Source: Nectonema munidae
Taxonomy: Eukaryota > Nematomorpha > Nectonematoida > Nectonematidae
Assembly (NCBI GenBank): GCA_030549495.1
Contig: JAUIRK010000461.1
Location: 558,001 to 622,000 of the forward strand
Length of the DNA stretch: 64,000 nucleotides
Reading direction: 5' to 3'
In this document: positions 12,054-23,300 of the stretch, one piece after another
Numbering within the stretch: the first letter of the stretch is position 1
How the letters are laid out: each line of letters begins with the position of its first letter
The notes under the pieces: generated by a model
Told to the model about the DNA's origin: nothing
The model's database searches: none
Seen by the model: the letters and a program-made list of their open reading frames with translations, nothing else
Program-made: the position numbers and the translations under genes

Positions 12054-12833
12054 TTTGGCCGCATAGGACCTGAGCGGCCATCTAGTGTTTTGACTCAAGG
12101 ATTTTGAAGAAAAATCCTTTTAGATATTTTTAGTCATAATTTTATCCTCAACCAAAATTTTAATAGTGATTATCAATCAAAAGTGAATTTTTTGAGAAAA
12201 TAGAGTTTTTTCAGGATTTGTTTTTTCAAAATGTGAAATTTGATTGATTATTCCACACTAATCGGAAAAACTAAGTCCTGAAATGAAGGGAGCATCCTAA
12301 TAGAAAAAATTAAGAATAAAAAATATATTTTATTTAAAATATGGAAGTATGTTTATGAGATAATTTCAGGCATACATCACTAATTCTATTTGTACTTTGA
12401 CGCATTTTTTCACAGTAATGGTAAAAACTTAGCCAAAAAATGATATCAGCATGGTCGATTTAGTTAATACTTTACTTAAAATGTGAATAAATGTTTTAAA
12501 GAAAATTTTCAGGCGAAACTAACATATTTGATTGATATTTTCACATTCTAATTACAAAAACTGAGTCCCAAAATGAAATCAGCATAGAAATCTAGTATAA
12601 AAATATATTTTATTGAGAATATAAATAATATTCTAGGAAATAATTTTTGCCGTCAACCACAAAAATTTTCACAGTCAAATTGCAAAAAATGAGTCGAGAA
12701 ATAAAATCTGCGTGTTTTTGAATGTGTGTTTTTGGAAACTCTTAGGCGTAAACTGTCATCGATCAAATTTTTGATTGACATTTACTACAAAGTTGAAATG
12801 TTTATTGGAAAAATATGTATATATAAGTGTTAC

Positions 12834-15144
12834 GTGCCCGGACATTTGGCCGAAAGACAATTGTCCGACAAACATCTGACCGAATGGACATTTAGCCGAC
12901 GTACATTTGGCCGAACAGACATTTGACCGAACCGACATTTCACCAAACGGACATTTGACCGAACGGAAATATGATCAAATAAACATTTGGCCGACGGATA
13001 TTTGAAATTATATTATATTTGTCTACTATGTTGTTCATAGTAACTATAAACTTTGAAATTTACACAATTTTTCAAGCTCTTTTTAAATTTAAAAGAACTA
13101 TCAATTAACATGACCTTTAACTGCAGATAAAATATAAGTAATTATATCAACGATGTATATATAAATATATGTGAGTTCTTTTCAAGGCACTTTTTAAATT
13201 CAAAAAGACCATTAATTTGATAGCCTTAACTACACATTAAATATAATTAATTATATGCGGCTTGTAATAAATATGTGTGTGTTCTGACTAACACTCACAT
13301 AAAGACTTTCTCTTTGTGAAAAAGAAAGTTTTGCTTTCACTTTTTTTTTTAGCAATTCTAAGAAAACAGTTAACAGTAATTAAAAAGGTAAGATTTTGTT
13401 TAAAAAGTGAAAATAGTATATATATTTATGTTTACTATTTACAGACTATGGAAATTATAAAAACGAAACGAGGAGGAAAAAAATTATTGCTTGATGGTTA
13501 TGCCTATATTCTTGCTAAAAGAAAAGACAGTGTATCGTATTGGCGTTGCGAACTTAAAGGAAAATGTGGTGGAAGATTAAAAACAGAAGACAATATTGTT
13601 CAAGGAAAAGCTAGTTATCATTCACACCCGCCGGATCCCGCACCAACTTGTCATTAAAAAGTGTCTATAAAATTAAAGAAAAAGCAAAAGATTCGGAGGA
13701 AGCTACTTCAACTATCATACAAAACTGTACTAGCGATTATCCACTTAATGCTTCAGGTGTTCTTCCTAAAAAAGAAACGTTGGCAAAAAATGGTGCGCAG
13801 GCAACGTATGGTACCAGATGGAAATGTTTTGAATCATTATTATCTACGTAAAACAATTAGAGGGGAAAATTTTGTCATTCATGAAAGTGGCAATCTACTA
13901 ATTCTAGCAACGCATCAAAACTTAGAACTTTTAGTTCTAAAATCTCACTGGGCATGTGATGGAACTTTTAGTTCTGCACCATTAGGTTATCAATTATATA
14001 CCTTGTATGTTTTACTTGACGAGTTTCATACAGTTCCTGTGGTATATTTTGTCGCAAAGAATAAAAATCAAGATACTTATGATAAAATTTTCAAAACACT
14101 CAAACAAGTGAGACCAGATCTTAATCCGTTTTCGATCACTATTGATTATGAAAGAGCTGTTCTTAATGGCATCACAACATGTTTTCCCAAGACAAACATT
14201 TATGGAAGTTTTTTTCATTTTGGACAGTGCTTGTGGAGGGAAATACAGCGGTGGGGACTACAAACTTGGTATAATATTTCCGAAAATGCACTTATTGTCA
14301 AATCCCTTCAAGCTTTGGCATTTGTGCCAGTTGATGATGTTAACACCTTCACAGAATTTCTCACAACGTTGGATGATAAAACTGATGAAATTCTGTCAGG
14401 ATTTCTCAACTACTTTGAAACAACATGGATTGGTGTTGTTCAGCATGGCAAACGAAGAAAGCCATTATTTGAAATAAAAATGTGGAACACTTTTGAAAGA
14501 ACCGTACATGGACTTCTACGGACAACAAATTCCCTAGAAACAATGGCACAGGGCATTTGAACAAAGAATTGCAGTAACTCATCCTTCTGTTTGTCGGTTA
14601 GTGTCAAAACTAAGAAAAGAGCAGTCAGACTGAGAGTTAATGATTGAGATGGTCAATTCAGGAGTTATTTAGATCTCAAAAGAAAAAGTATCACGTTTTG
14701 AATACAAGGCTCAAGTCCATCATAGAAAAATATGATCTGAATAAAAAATTAGAATTTTTAAATGCAATTGCTCGCATTCTTTAATATTCTGTATCTATTT
14801 ATCTATAAATGGTTTGTTATAATAAACTTTATTTGCTTAATCTTTCCTTAAAAAAATTCATTTTCAGAAATAAACGATTTATTTATACTTGTGACTTTTT
14901 TGAATATACATAAAGTATCAATTATGTATTATTATTATTATTATTATTATGCATTTATTAGATGTAATTAAATATATGTTTGCATATAATTACTATTTTT
15001 TGATCTAAAGTCATTTAGTCAAATATACATTTAGTAAAATCTCGGTCAGCCAAATGTTCGTTCGGTCAATTGTCTGTTCTGTCAAATGTACGTCGGCTAA
15101 ATGTCCATTCGGTCAGATGTCTGTCGGCCAAATGTCCGGGTACC
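12834..15144 (+). mobile_element. FLYWCH-MULE DNA transposon, 2311 bp
   Basis: The termini begin GTGCCCGGACATTTGGCC and end GGCCAAATGTCCGGGTACC. They are flanked by a 9-bp target duplication, aagtgttac (12825-12833) and aagtgttat (15145-15153), with one mismatch. Each terminal inverted repeat (~180 bp left, ~140 bp right) is a run of degenerate ~20-bp units of the form gGACATTTGgCCGAac. The intact target sequence aagtgttat is preserved in both other copies of the host repeat (42856-42864, and inverted at 15983-15991), so the insertion is directly demonstrable. Confidence 0.92.
13448..14640 (+). pseudogene. MULE transposase with N-terminal FLYWCH finger, broken
   Basis: The start ATG at 13448 opens MEIIKTKRGGKKLLLDGYAY and a FLYWCH zinc finger (WRCELKGKCGGRL, then ASYHSHPP). 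A frame change near 13655 is followed by about 50 residues in another frame, and the original frame resumes near 13750 with a VRRQRMVPDG block. The catalytic core contains CDGTF (first Asp), TIDYERAVLNG (second Asp), SFFHFGQCLWREIQ, ALAFVPVDDV and YFETTWIG. Another frameshift near 14540 separates the usual NSLE from WHRAF, and the tail (THPSVCRLVSKLRKEQ) ends near 14640. The family order and spacing are kept, so this is a once-complete MULE transposase inactivated by about three frameshifts plus stops near the end. An ACAG just before the ATG could be a splice acceptor. Confidence 0.88.
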
Positions 15145-16099
15145 AAGTGTTATGTGTTCCAATATATATATATATGATTAAAAATTTTGAAGTGTATCTA
15201 ATATAAACACTAAGTTATAAGTTCTAGACTTACTTTATAAAATAAAAATTTTGTTAAAAAAATGTACATTTGATTTTGATTGTCAGTTTTTGACATGAGA
15301 GGGTGAAAATAGTAACAAAAGGTGCAGCTAACGATTTTAGAAAAGTCAAAAATTTTGAGGTCATATAATTTAGCATGGCCACCATCACTGATAGGGTTAA
15401 GGGCAAAGGCCATTCTCCATGCTGTGGCTAGTTTTGTAATATAGAACGCATCCTTAAGATCTAAGCGTGTTTCCATTGAAATATAACTTCAATTTTTCAC
15501 GTTTTAGTTGGGCAACGGTTTAATTGTTGGTATTTAGTGGTCATGCTCAGAAAGCAAAAGTTGGTACCACTTTCGTTTTAAGGACTAACAAATAGGGCGT
15601 GTGAGCCATATCTTTTCTATTGACTCGTGCTTAGAAACATATTTGTTGAAAAATTTTACTCCGATAATAACGCATTTTAATACATTTTTGGCAGTGATAC
15701 TTCCCTTATACGCCCCCCCCCCTTCACTAAAAAATTAATTGTAGAAAATTGGCTGAATCATATCCCTTCAAATTTTGTGACTTTTCCTAAAATCGCTAGC
15801 TGCATCTTTTGATACCATTTTCATGGTAGTTGAATGACCCCTTCATGTTCAAAACTGTCAATCAAAATCAAAAATTAAAATTTTTCAGCAAAATTTTGAC
15901 ATTATCTGTACTTAACCTTATAACTTAGGATCTATATTATATAATACCCTGAAAATTTATAATTATATACAGTTTGGAACGCATAACACTTTATATATTT
16001 AATTTTTTCAATAATCATGGCTACTTTTTAGAAAATGTCAATCAAAATTTTGATTGATCAAAAATATATCTAATAAAATATACCTTCAAATTTTACATA

Positions 16100-17100
16100 A
16101 AATATATGTTTTTATGCTAAATCGGTCATGCTGTTTTCATTTCTGGACTCATTTTTTATATTAGGATTTGAAAATACCTATAAGTAGTAATTAAATTTGC
16201 GGTTTACTTCTGAAAATTGTCTCCAAAAACATTCCTTCACATTTTACATAAAATATATGCATTATACTAAGTCGGCCATGCTGGTTTCATTTCTGGACTC
16301 ATTTTTTACGTTTAGGATCTGGAAATACCTATAAGTGTTAATCAATTTGCGGTTTACTTCCAAAAATTATCTCCAAAAACATTCATTCAAATTTTACAAT
16401 GAAATATATGTGTTATACTAAATCGGCCATGCTGATTTCATTTCTGGACTCATTTTTTACGTTTAGGATGTGAAAACACCTATAAGTGTTAATCAAATTT
16501 GCGGTTTACTTCTAAAAATTGTCTCCAAAAACATTCATTCAAATTTTACAATGAAATATATGTTTTATACCAAATCAACCATGCTGTTTTCATTTCTGAA
16601 CTCATTTTTCACATTTAGAGGTTTTAAAATATCAGTCAAAATTTGCGGTTTACTTCTAAAAGCTATCTCCAAAAATATTCTCTCAATTTTACATGAAATA
16701 TTTGTTTTTATACCAAATCGATCATGCTGTTTTCATTGTTGAACTCATTTTTTACATTTAGGGGTTTTAAATGTCTGAAAGTGTCAATCAAATTTTCGAT
16801 TTACTTCTAATGTCTACAGAAATATTTTTGAAATTAAATAAAATATCTATTTTTATGCCAAATGGAAGATGCTGGTTTCATTTTTGGACTCAGGTTTGGC
16901 ATTTATGGTTTTAAAATATCTGAAAGCTTGAATCAGATTTGCGGTTTACTTCTAGATACTGTCTTCAAAAAAATAAAATATCTGTTTTATACCAAATCGA
17001 CTATGCTTATTTTATTTCTGTACTGGATTTTGGATAATACGGTTAAAAAATATCTCGAAGTGGCAATTGAATTAGTAATGTATGCCTGAAAATCAGTTCT
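16100..17100 (+). repeat. Tandem array A, ~145-bp units, about 7 copies
   Basis: Each unit contains an AAATCGGCCATGCTG-like start, then TTTCATTTCTGGACTCATT, tttaggatctgaaaatacc, gcggtttacttct, and tctccaaaaacattc. Unit starts are near 16125, 16270, 16420, 16570, 16716, 16860 and 16998. Units degrade towards the right. Open frames found here (16470-16742, 16862-17089) are by-products of the repeat. Confidence 0.9.
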
Positions 17101-18129
17101 GTAGAAAAATTTCAAAAAATGGCTGCATATTAGGTATATAGTAAAAATATACTTTTTTTTGTATATTTTGGCTTATAATACTTTCTACAATCATCTTGAG
17201 TATGAAATATTTATTAAAAAAAATAAAACGTATTATAAAATCTTTTGAAAATTTCTATGAGAGAAGGAACCAAGTTGAAAACTAATTGAAAAGAGAACAT
17301 GTGATCAAAACAAATAATTAAAAAAATATATGTATCTTTACTAAATGGAAGATCTACCATGTTCTAATGAACTAGGAAGGGGTTTAATTATATACTTCAA
17401 AAAAGATTTTGACTGTGAAAAAGAAGTTCCTCTTTTACAAATGAAAAATATTTAAATCTATAGCTTATCATCTAGGATTACAGTTAACATTTAGCTAAGA
17501 TGGGTAGGATATCTGAAAATTTAGAATAGGTCAGATTTATCAAAAATTGCACAGATGCCAATATGTGAGAATTTAGTCACTATCAAGATATTTTTAATTT
17601 AAATTGAATTTGTCCATCTTTTTCCTTTTGTGTCAAAGAAGTAATTTTTTAGAGGAAGAACGTTGACAACTTTTTGTAATTGAACAATCAACTTCACGAA
17701 TGATTCATCAGAAAAAAACCTTTGAAATGAGATTGGTTGACAAATATTCAGGCCTGAGAGGAAAAAAGTAATTTTATCCTTATAAAAAAATTTTCGAACA
17801 CACATTGAAGAATATAAATTTCTAATGAAAAAAGAGCTACCAAGAAAGGATCATCATAGAATGAATACCAAAATTACATACTGTAAATTATAATATGACG
17901 TAGAGACTACGAGGCGATAACGAATTTGTAGCCAAAAAGATGGAGATCCTATCGAGTTACATAAGTTACTGTAGAATGAAATATTTTGAGTGAATTAAAC
18001 ACCTAAAGTTGGTTTATTAAATAAATTAAGAAAATAATTACCAGAGAAAACTGCAAGTAGAAGTTATTTTTCATTAAATTCTGCATACTTGAAATGTATA
18101 AAAAAAACTTTAAAAGAATTAAAATTTTA

Positions 18130-19020
18130 ATTTTGACATGGGCTGTCATATTTAAATTATTTTGTCAGGTTTGACTAATATTTATAAAAAAAAAAGGAAT
18201 ATAACCAGTAAACACAGCCTACTTGAAAATGGGTATATGTGTGTAAAATGTGTAAACTTCATCATCTCCCTATACTTTCTATTAAACGTAATTCTCTAAT
18301 TCAAAAAACCGTGCCTGATCCTTTCTTTTTGGGATAAATCAATTTTTTGACAGTTTTGATTGATTTTTATTTAAAATAATGAATATCACCACTGAATTAC
18401 ACATGCTTAAAAATGGGTATATATGTGTAAAAAACTTTATATTATTACTTAGATAAAAAGTTTTTTTTTAAGATGAGCTGTCATATATAAATCAATGCTT
18501 TGATAACTTTAATTGATTTTTATAAAAAAAAAATGGATATCACCGCTGAATTCAGCATATTTGAAAATGGGTATACATGCGTAAAAAACATTATATAATT
18601 ATATAGATAAGAAGTTTCTTTTTTGAGATGAGCTGTCATATGTAAATCACTTTTTTGACAGGTTTGAATGATTTTCATAAAAAAATGAATATCACTACTG
18701 AATTCAGCATATTTGAAAATGGGTATACATGTGTAAAAAACTTTATATACTTATCTAGATAAAAAGTTCCTTTTTGAGATGAGCTGTCACTTTTAGATCA
18801 ATTTTTTGACAGGTTTGATTGATTTTCATAAAAAATGAATATCACCACTGAATTTAGCATATTTGAAAATGGGTATACATGTGTAAAAACTTTATATAAT
18901 TATTTAAATAAAAAGTTCCTTTTTGAGATGAGCTGTCAATTATAAATCAATTTTTTGACAGGTTTGATTGATTTTGATAAAAAAAATGGACATCACCACT
19001 GAATTCAGCATAGTTGAAAT
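18130..19020 (+). repeat. Tandem array B, ~150-bp units, about 5 copies
   Basis: Unit core: GATGAGCTGTCATAT, then TTTTTTGACAGGTTTGATTG, atgaatatcaccactgaatt, ATTTGAAAATGGGTATACAT, then a run of A and ttatataattat. Starts are near 18136, 18476, 18632, 18781 and 18932. Inverted units of the same array occur at 40190-40560. Confidence 0.9.
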
Positions 19021-19143
19021 ATATATGTAACATCAAAAATATTTATAAAAACTTATTAATATCTGAGAAAAATAGGGGGGGGGGGGCACTTTACGCCCCC
19101 AGCACTTGAGCGGACAAATTTTGCCCAGCACTAATAGGGTTAA

Positions 19144-20152
19144 GGTTTGGTAAAAGCTACGTGTAGTTTCTCATGAAGAAACAAAAATGTTACGTAACTC
19201 AACTAAAAGAATTATTTTGTTTTTATAATTATTGTAATCTCGATTAATCCATTGTGAAACATAAATTGATTAACTCGAAATAAAAAGAAAAAAGTTGTGC
19301 TTACTTTTAAACGATAATGTCAAGTAAGACATTTAATCTGGTAAAATACTCAAATAGTGTATCAGACTATTTCATGTGACAAGTTTTACACATTTTTTTC
19401 ACATCGCCTTGAAAGTTAAAGTATATTTTTGGCAGTAAATAAACTGTTAGTCCCTAAAAGGATCAATGATTAAAAAAGAACTTTTTACGCTAAGTATCCT
19501 GGAGACTTATTAAGGTGCTTACTATTATGAAAATTAAGGAAAGTTAAAAAAAATAATGGAAAAACTTAAGGAAGATATTTTAGTTAAGAAAGTAGTAATA
19601 AAGAAATCCTTCCAGGATGTTTAACTTCATATTATTATGCTAAATCTTCAAAAAGAATCTTTACATTTTACTAGTGGCAGGAAACATAAATTTCAGTGAT
19701 TAAAAAGCATTTGTCTAAAGATCCCACGTTTTCAAATAAAAAAGAGAATGCTTTAAAATATTTGCGCTATCTAACAATAATAATAGCAATTAATTGGAAA
19801 GATAAAAGAACAAATGTTTATATTTTATGTCAATATTAGGAGGATTTATAAGTCAACGTTTGTTCCCCTAGTTATGAAATAACGAAGGATCCTATTATTA
19901 CGGTGAAAGTAAAAGGACTTTGACGAACAAAGCACATCTTGAACCGCTTAAATCAAAGAGACGATTTTGGGTTCAAACCAAATATGCTAAGAAATCGAAG
20001 CTAGCGCATATTCACTCCCACAATTTTAATAAATTCTTATAAAAGGCAAGCAAATACGCTGTATGATTATTTTAATGTTCAGTGAAATACAATACAGCAC
20101 CTACAACTCCTTCTGTAACTTCAAATTTTTATGCAGATTTGGAGAACCACAA
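19144..20152. other. No gene seen; distal 3' flank of tuberin
   Basis: About 1 kb of A+T-rich sequence without recognisable motifs. A gggttcaaacc at about 19971 resembles a tRNA B-box but has no tRNA fold around it. Confidence 0.5.
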
Positions 20153-20158
20153 TTTATT
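20153..20158 (-). promoter_or_regulatory. Candidate poly(A) signal of tuberin gene
   Basis: TTTATT on the plus strand reads AATAAA on the minus strand, about 205 bases after the tuberin stop codon. No genomic poly(A) tract follows. Confidence 0.4.
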
Positions 20159-20363
20159 ATGAAAGTAGCCAAGTTATCATCTTGTCAACAAAAATAAATA
20201 AATAAACTTTTCATATACATTTCCCACTTATTCTTTTCACCAAATCTTACATCGCTGATATTCCTTGCTTAAACATAATCTTGGTTTCTAAGATAACACC
20301 AATAAAAAACACAATGCAATAGAAGATGTTAATAAAAAATTATCAGAATTTATATGCAACGGA

Positions 20364-23300
20364 TCATGAAAACTCTGTAAAATCAAGAAACTTGTCAACC
20401 GTCTTGGGATAGAAATAATACTGAGGTTGATTTCGATCACTGGGATTTGATGATTGTGAAAGCAAGCACCTAGCTTTAATACGCTTTATTTGACGTAGTC
20501 TTTCCAGCCAATGAGATGCATACGTTTGATCACTAGAAGATATGATTTTACATTTATACACTTTACAAGCGAGATTTATATGAACAGCAAGAAGCCTGAC
20601 AAAAAACGACAAGTTCTGATCAGAAATTATCCTCCGCATAAGTAGGCTTCCAATATAATCTTTGAGTTCAGGAAGGCATTTTACACTGACAACATTACTC
20701 TCGCCGTGTATAGGATGTATGACAATGCTGACAAAAGAGAACTGGCACTTAATAACACCGTGCGCATATTCACATGATTCATCGTCATCATTGTACACGA
20801 TGTGGACAAAGTCATTGCCTATGTGGCACTTCTTTGAGTTGAATTGAGTATCGCTTGGCTTATTCGGCATTAGGGTTATTACATGGAAAACGGTTTGGAT
20901 GAAAGCCTCCTTCCAAATGAAAGTGTATTCGCCGTCATTCCCACTTGTATCCAAACCACCGAGATAACAGTTGTGAGTTAATTTGTGCGCTTCAGAGAGC
21001 AGAACGCGTTGACCAATGCCGTGCAAAAAGTTAGTGTAGCGTAAGCTGCCTCGTTCGTTAGAGAGTATTTCTAATTCGCTACTCGCCTGACCTTTACCGA
21101 CGTAGAGAATTCCGATTTTATGCGTTTCAAAGGGGTGAATATAATCGAGACATTTTATTGCCCTCTCGTTTTCCTTACTTTCTTGTAGAAGAATTGGTCG
21201 GTCTTCTTCCGAGACATTATTTCCAATGGAAGTAAAAAGCTGCAGGAAAACAGAACTCGGAGAAATGAATTTTGAGTGAAAATGCTTCGTCATTGCATTT
21301 TCACAAAGTGAACTCTTTTTTAAAGCGTCTTTATTCTCAGGCATTGACGTGGTTCGAGATTTGCGACTAAAGGAAAAGGTTGCGCGTTTTTTGGAATATT
21401 TTTTTGATGGCAGTCTTGAAAGCATCATCTGGCTCTCTTGATTCAGAGCTTTGAGAATGGATGGGAGCGAGTGATACATGCGTGTTGAATTAGTTTCTCT
21501 TTCGGAAGAAAGAATTGTACCCGCAATTAAATTCAAATGACTTTCATAATCTATACTGCTGCAACTGAATAATGCTAAAAATTGTTTATAATTTAAACTT
21601 TTAAATCTAGATATCATAGAAAATTGATTAAACGTTTGGATATTCTTGACGTAATTCGCAGAAAAAGGATTAATCTTAAATTCATTTCTGATTTTCTTGA
21701 AATCACTCATTTTCTCGAAAACGTTGATAGAAGCGATGTCAAAGATGCTTTTCCAAATACTATTATCGCTTTTGCCGTCGTCTATATTGCCGTTGAGTAG
21801 ACAGTACATATTCCCAGTCGGCTTGCGTATATAAATTTCAACCCAGTTATACTTCCAGTCTGAAAAATACAATGCTTCTTGTTGCTGCGTTCTTTTAAAC
21901 CGATCAACTCCATACGAAAAAGAAGGCTGGTCAGAAACATCGGAAGAGGTGGCAGAGTCACTAGAACCTTTTTTGCTGAATTTTTTAGATGAACTATTTT
22001 TACGATTACCAGCATTGCTTTCAAGGTTGCAATTATTAACATTATCAAGGTCATCAGTTTCATAATTATATTCAGCTCCATCGGTATAATTACAAACTTT
22101 AGAAAGCAAATCTTCTTCTGTTCTTATAGAACTTTTGTCTGATATTTCAGTGGTGTTGGCATATAAAGCAGAAATAGTTATAAGTTTGTTTGCAACAAGC
22201 CAAGTTTGTGATTTAATGTTTGATCCTGGGCATAACGAACGAATATTACTAGAAGGAATACTATTTTTGTGATGCGTAAACTCAGCAAAGGTGTACTTCT
22301 CCAGCATATCTTCGCAAGTTTCGAAAAGTTCAAGATGGTTCACGAGTATTGTTTTGTGCTTGTATCGATCGTTTAATTTAAAGTTAAAATTTATGTGTTC
22401 TCCTTTGTCATCATCTTCGTAATCATTAAGCGAGGAGGAGAGACAGCGATCTCTGAACGGATAGAGTATATTAGCTTTTAGGCCTTTTATAATGAATTTG
22501 ACAAAGTTTTTGCGGAACTTTAATCGACAATTGATAAACCAAGCTGCTATTACTTGGTGAGCAAAGAAGACGATAAAATCATCATACTTGAAGGGATTTG
22601 TAAAGGGCAAGGCAATAGCGAATATGCTCATGTATTGATCCTGAATAAAGTTTGTGTAAAGAGCTGGACAATATGAAAGAATAGACAAAAATTCCAGAAT
22701 TGTCATTGATAGAGTATTAATAGGAGACATTTTGGACAAGTCAATTAATATTCCAGATAAAAACTTTGACAGAATATCGGGTATTTCAACTAAAGCCAAA
22801 CTTAGTGCTAAAATAGCTTCCTTAACACATTTTGAGAATAAAGAAGTTTCTAGAGAAATGATTACTTTAGCTAAGTGATTCTTACTTATTTGCTTATTAT
22901 AAGAAAAGAGAATTGCGTAAATAGAAAATATGTGGGGAGAATAATAGGATCTGGAAATGTTTGTGTTATTAGCACGTTTAATCGCTTCAATTCGACTTTT
23001 ATCGAGTAATGTAGACAATGAATCAACCAAATCACACATCGTCTCTACTGACACATCTTCAAAAAGAGCTTTATCCTTCAAGCAGTCACCTAATTTGGAA
23101 ACAAACAAGGAGAGGATAGACCAATCAAGTTCGAACTTCAGACAAGCCGTAAAAACTTTGACAACAACTTCCGAAGGAAAAAGTACATATGGCAGAGAAG
23201 AATCGTCTGAATTAGAAGTTTTAAATTGTGTGGAGACATTATCGTTATTAGGTTGGGCAGAATATTGCATAGTTTTAAAGGTAGAACTGTTTAAAAAATA

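Larger units (their letters stand above)
12110..15400 (-). repeat. Tandem-unit repeat family, copy 1 (inverted; interrupted by MULE)
   Basis: The flanks of the MULE (12110-12833 and 15145-15400) align in the same orientation with copy 3 at 40.1-43.2 kb and inverted to copy 2 at 15.7-19.1 kb. Four degenerate ~140-bp units with a gagtc-aaatga--cagcat core lie at about 12265, 12430, 12560 and 12695. The non-tandem arm follows after the MULE. The right end reads CACTGATAGGGTTAA (15386-15400), nearly the same as the end of copy 2. No coding capacity. Confidence 0.8.
15690..19143 (+). repeat. Tandem-unit repeat family, copy 2 (most complete)
   Basis: 3.4 kb with an ordered structure: a run of 10 C (15713-15722); a non-tandem arm; seven ~145-bp units (16100-17100); a spacer (17100-18120); five ~150-bp units (18130-19020); a run of 12 G (19075-19086); and a GC-richer end finishing CACTAATAGGGTTAA (19129-19143). 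It lies head to head with copy 1 and inverted to copy 3. No open frame is conserved across copies. The TTAA at the end, shared with copy 1, suggests a piggyBac-type (TTAA-inserting) non-autonomous element, but the left boundary does not show it. Confidence 0.8.

Noticed and set aside
12756-12938. Minus-strand frame with repeating KCPFGQM-like peptide
   Set aside because: Translation of the reiterated MULE terminal units, not a protein.
12834-13010. CRISPR-like appearance of regularly spaced short repeats
   Set aside because: The units are contiguous and degenerate, are mirrored at the other end of a transposon, and the DNA is eukaryotic.
16470-17089. Two open frames with a repeated NQICGLLL peptide
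   Set aside because: Produced by the ~145-bp tandem units; not conserved in the other copies of the repeat.
19965-19985. tRNA B-box-like gggttcaaacc
   Set aside because: No acceptor stem, anticodon arm or A-box at the right distance.
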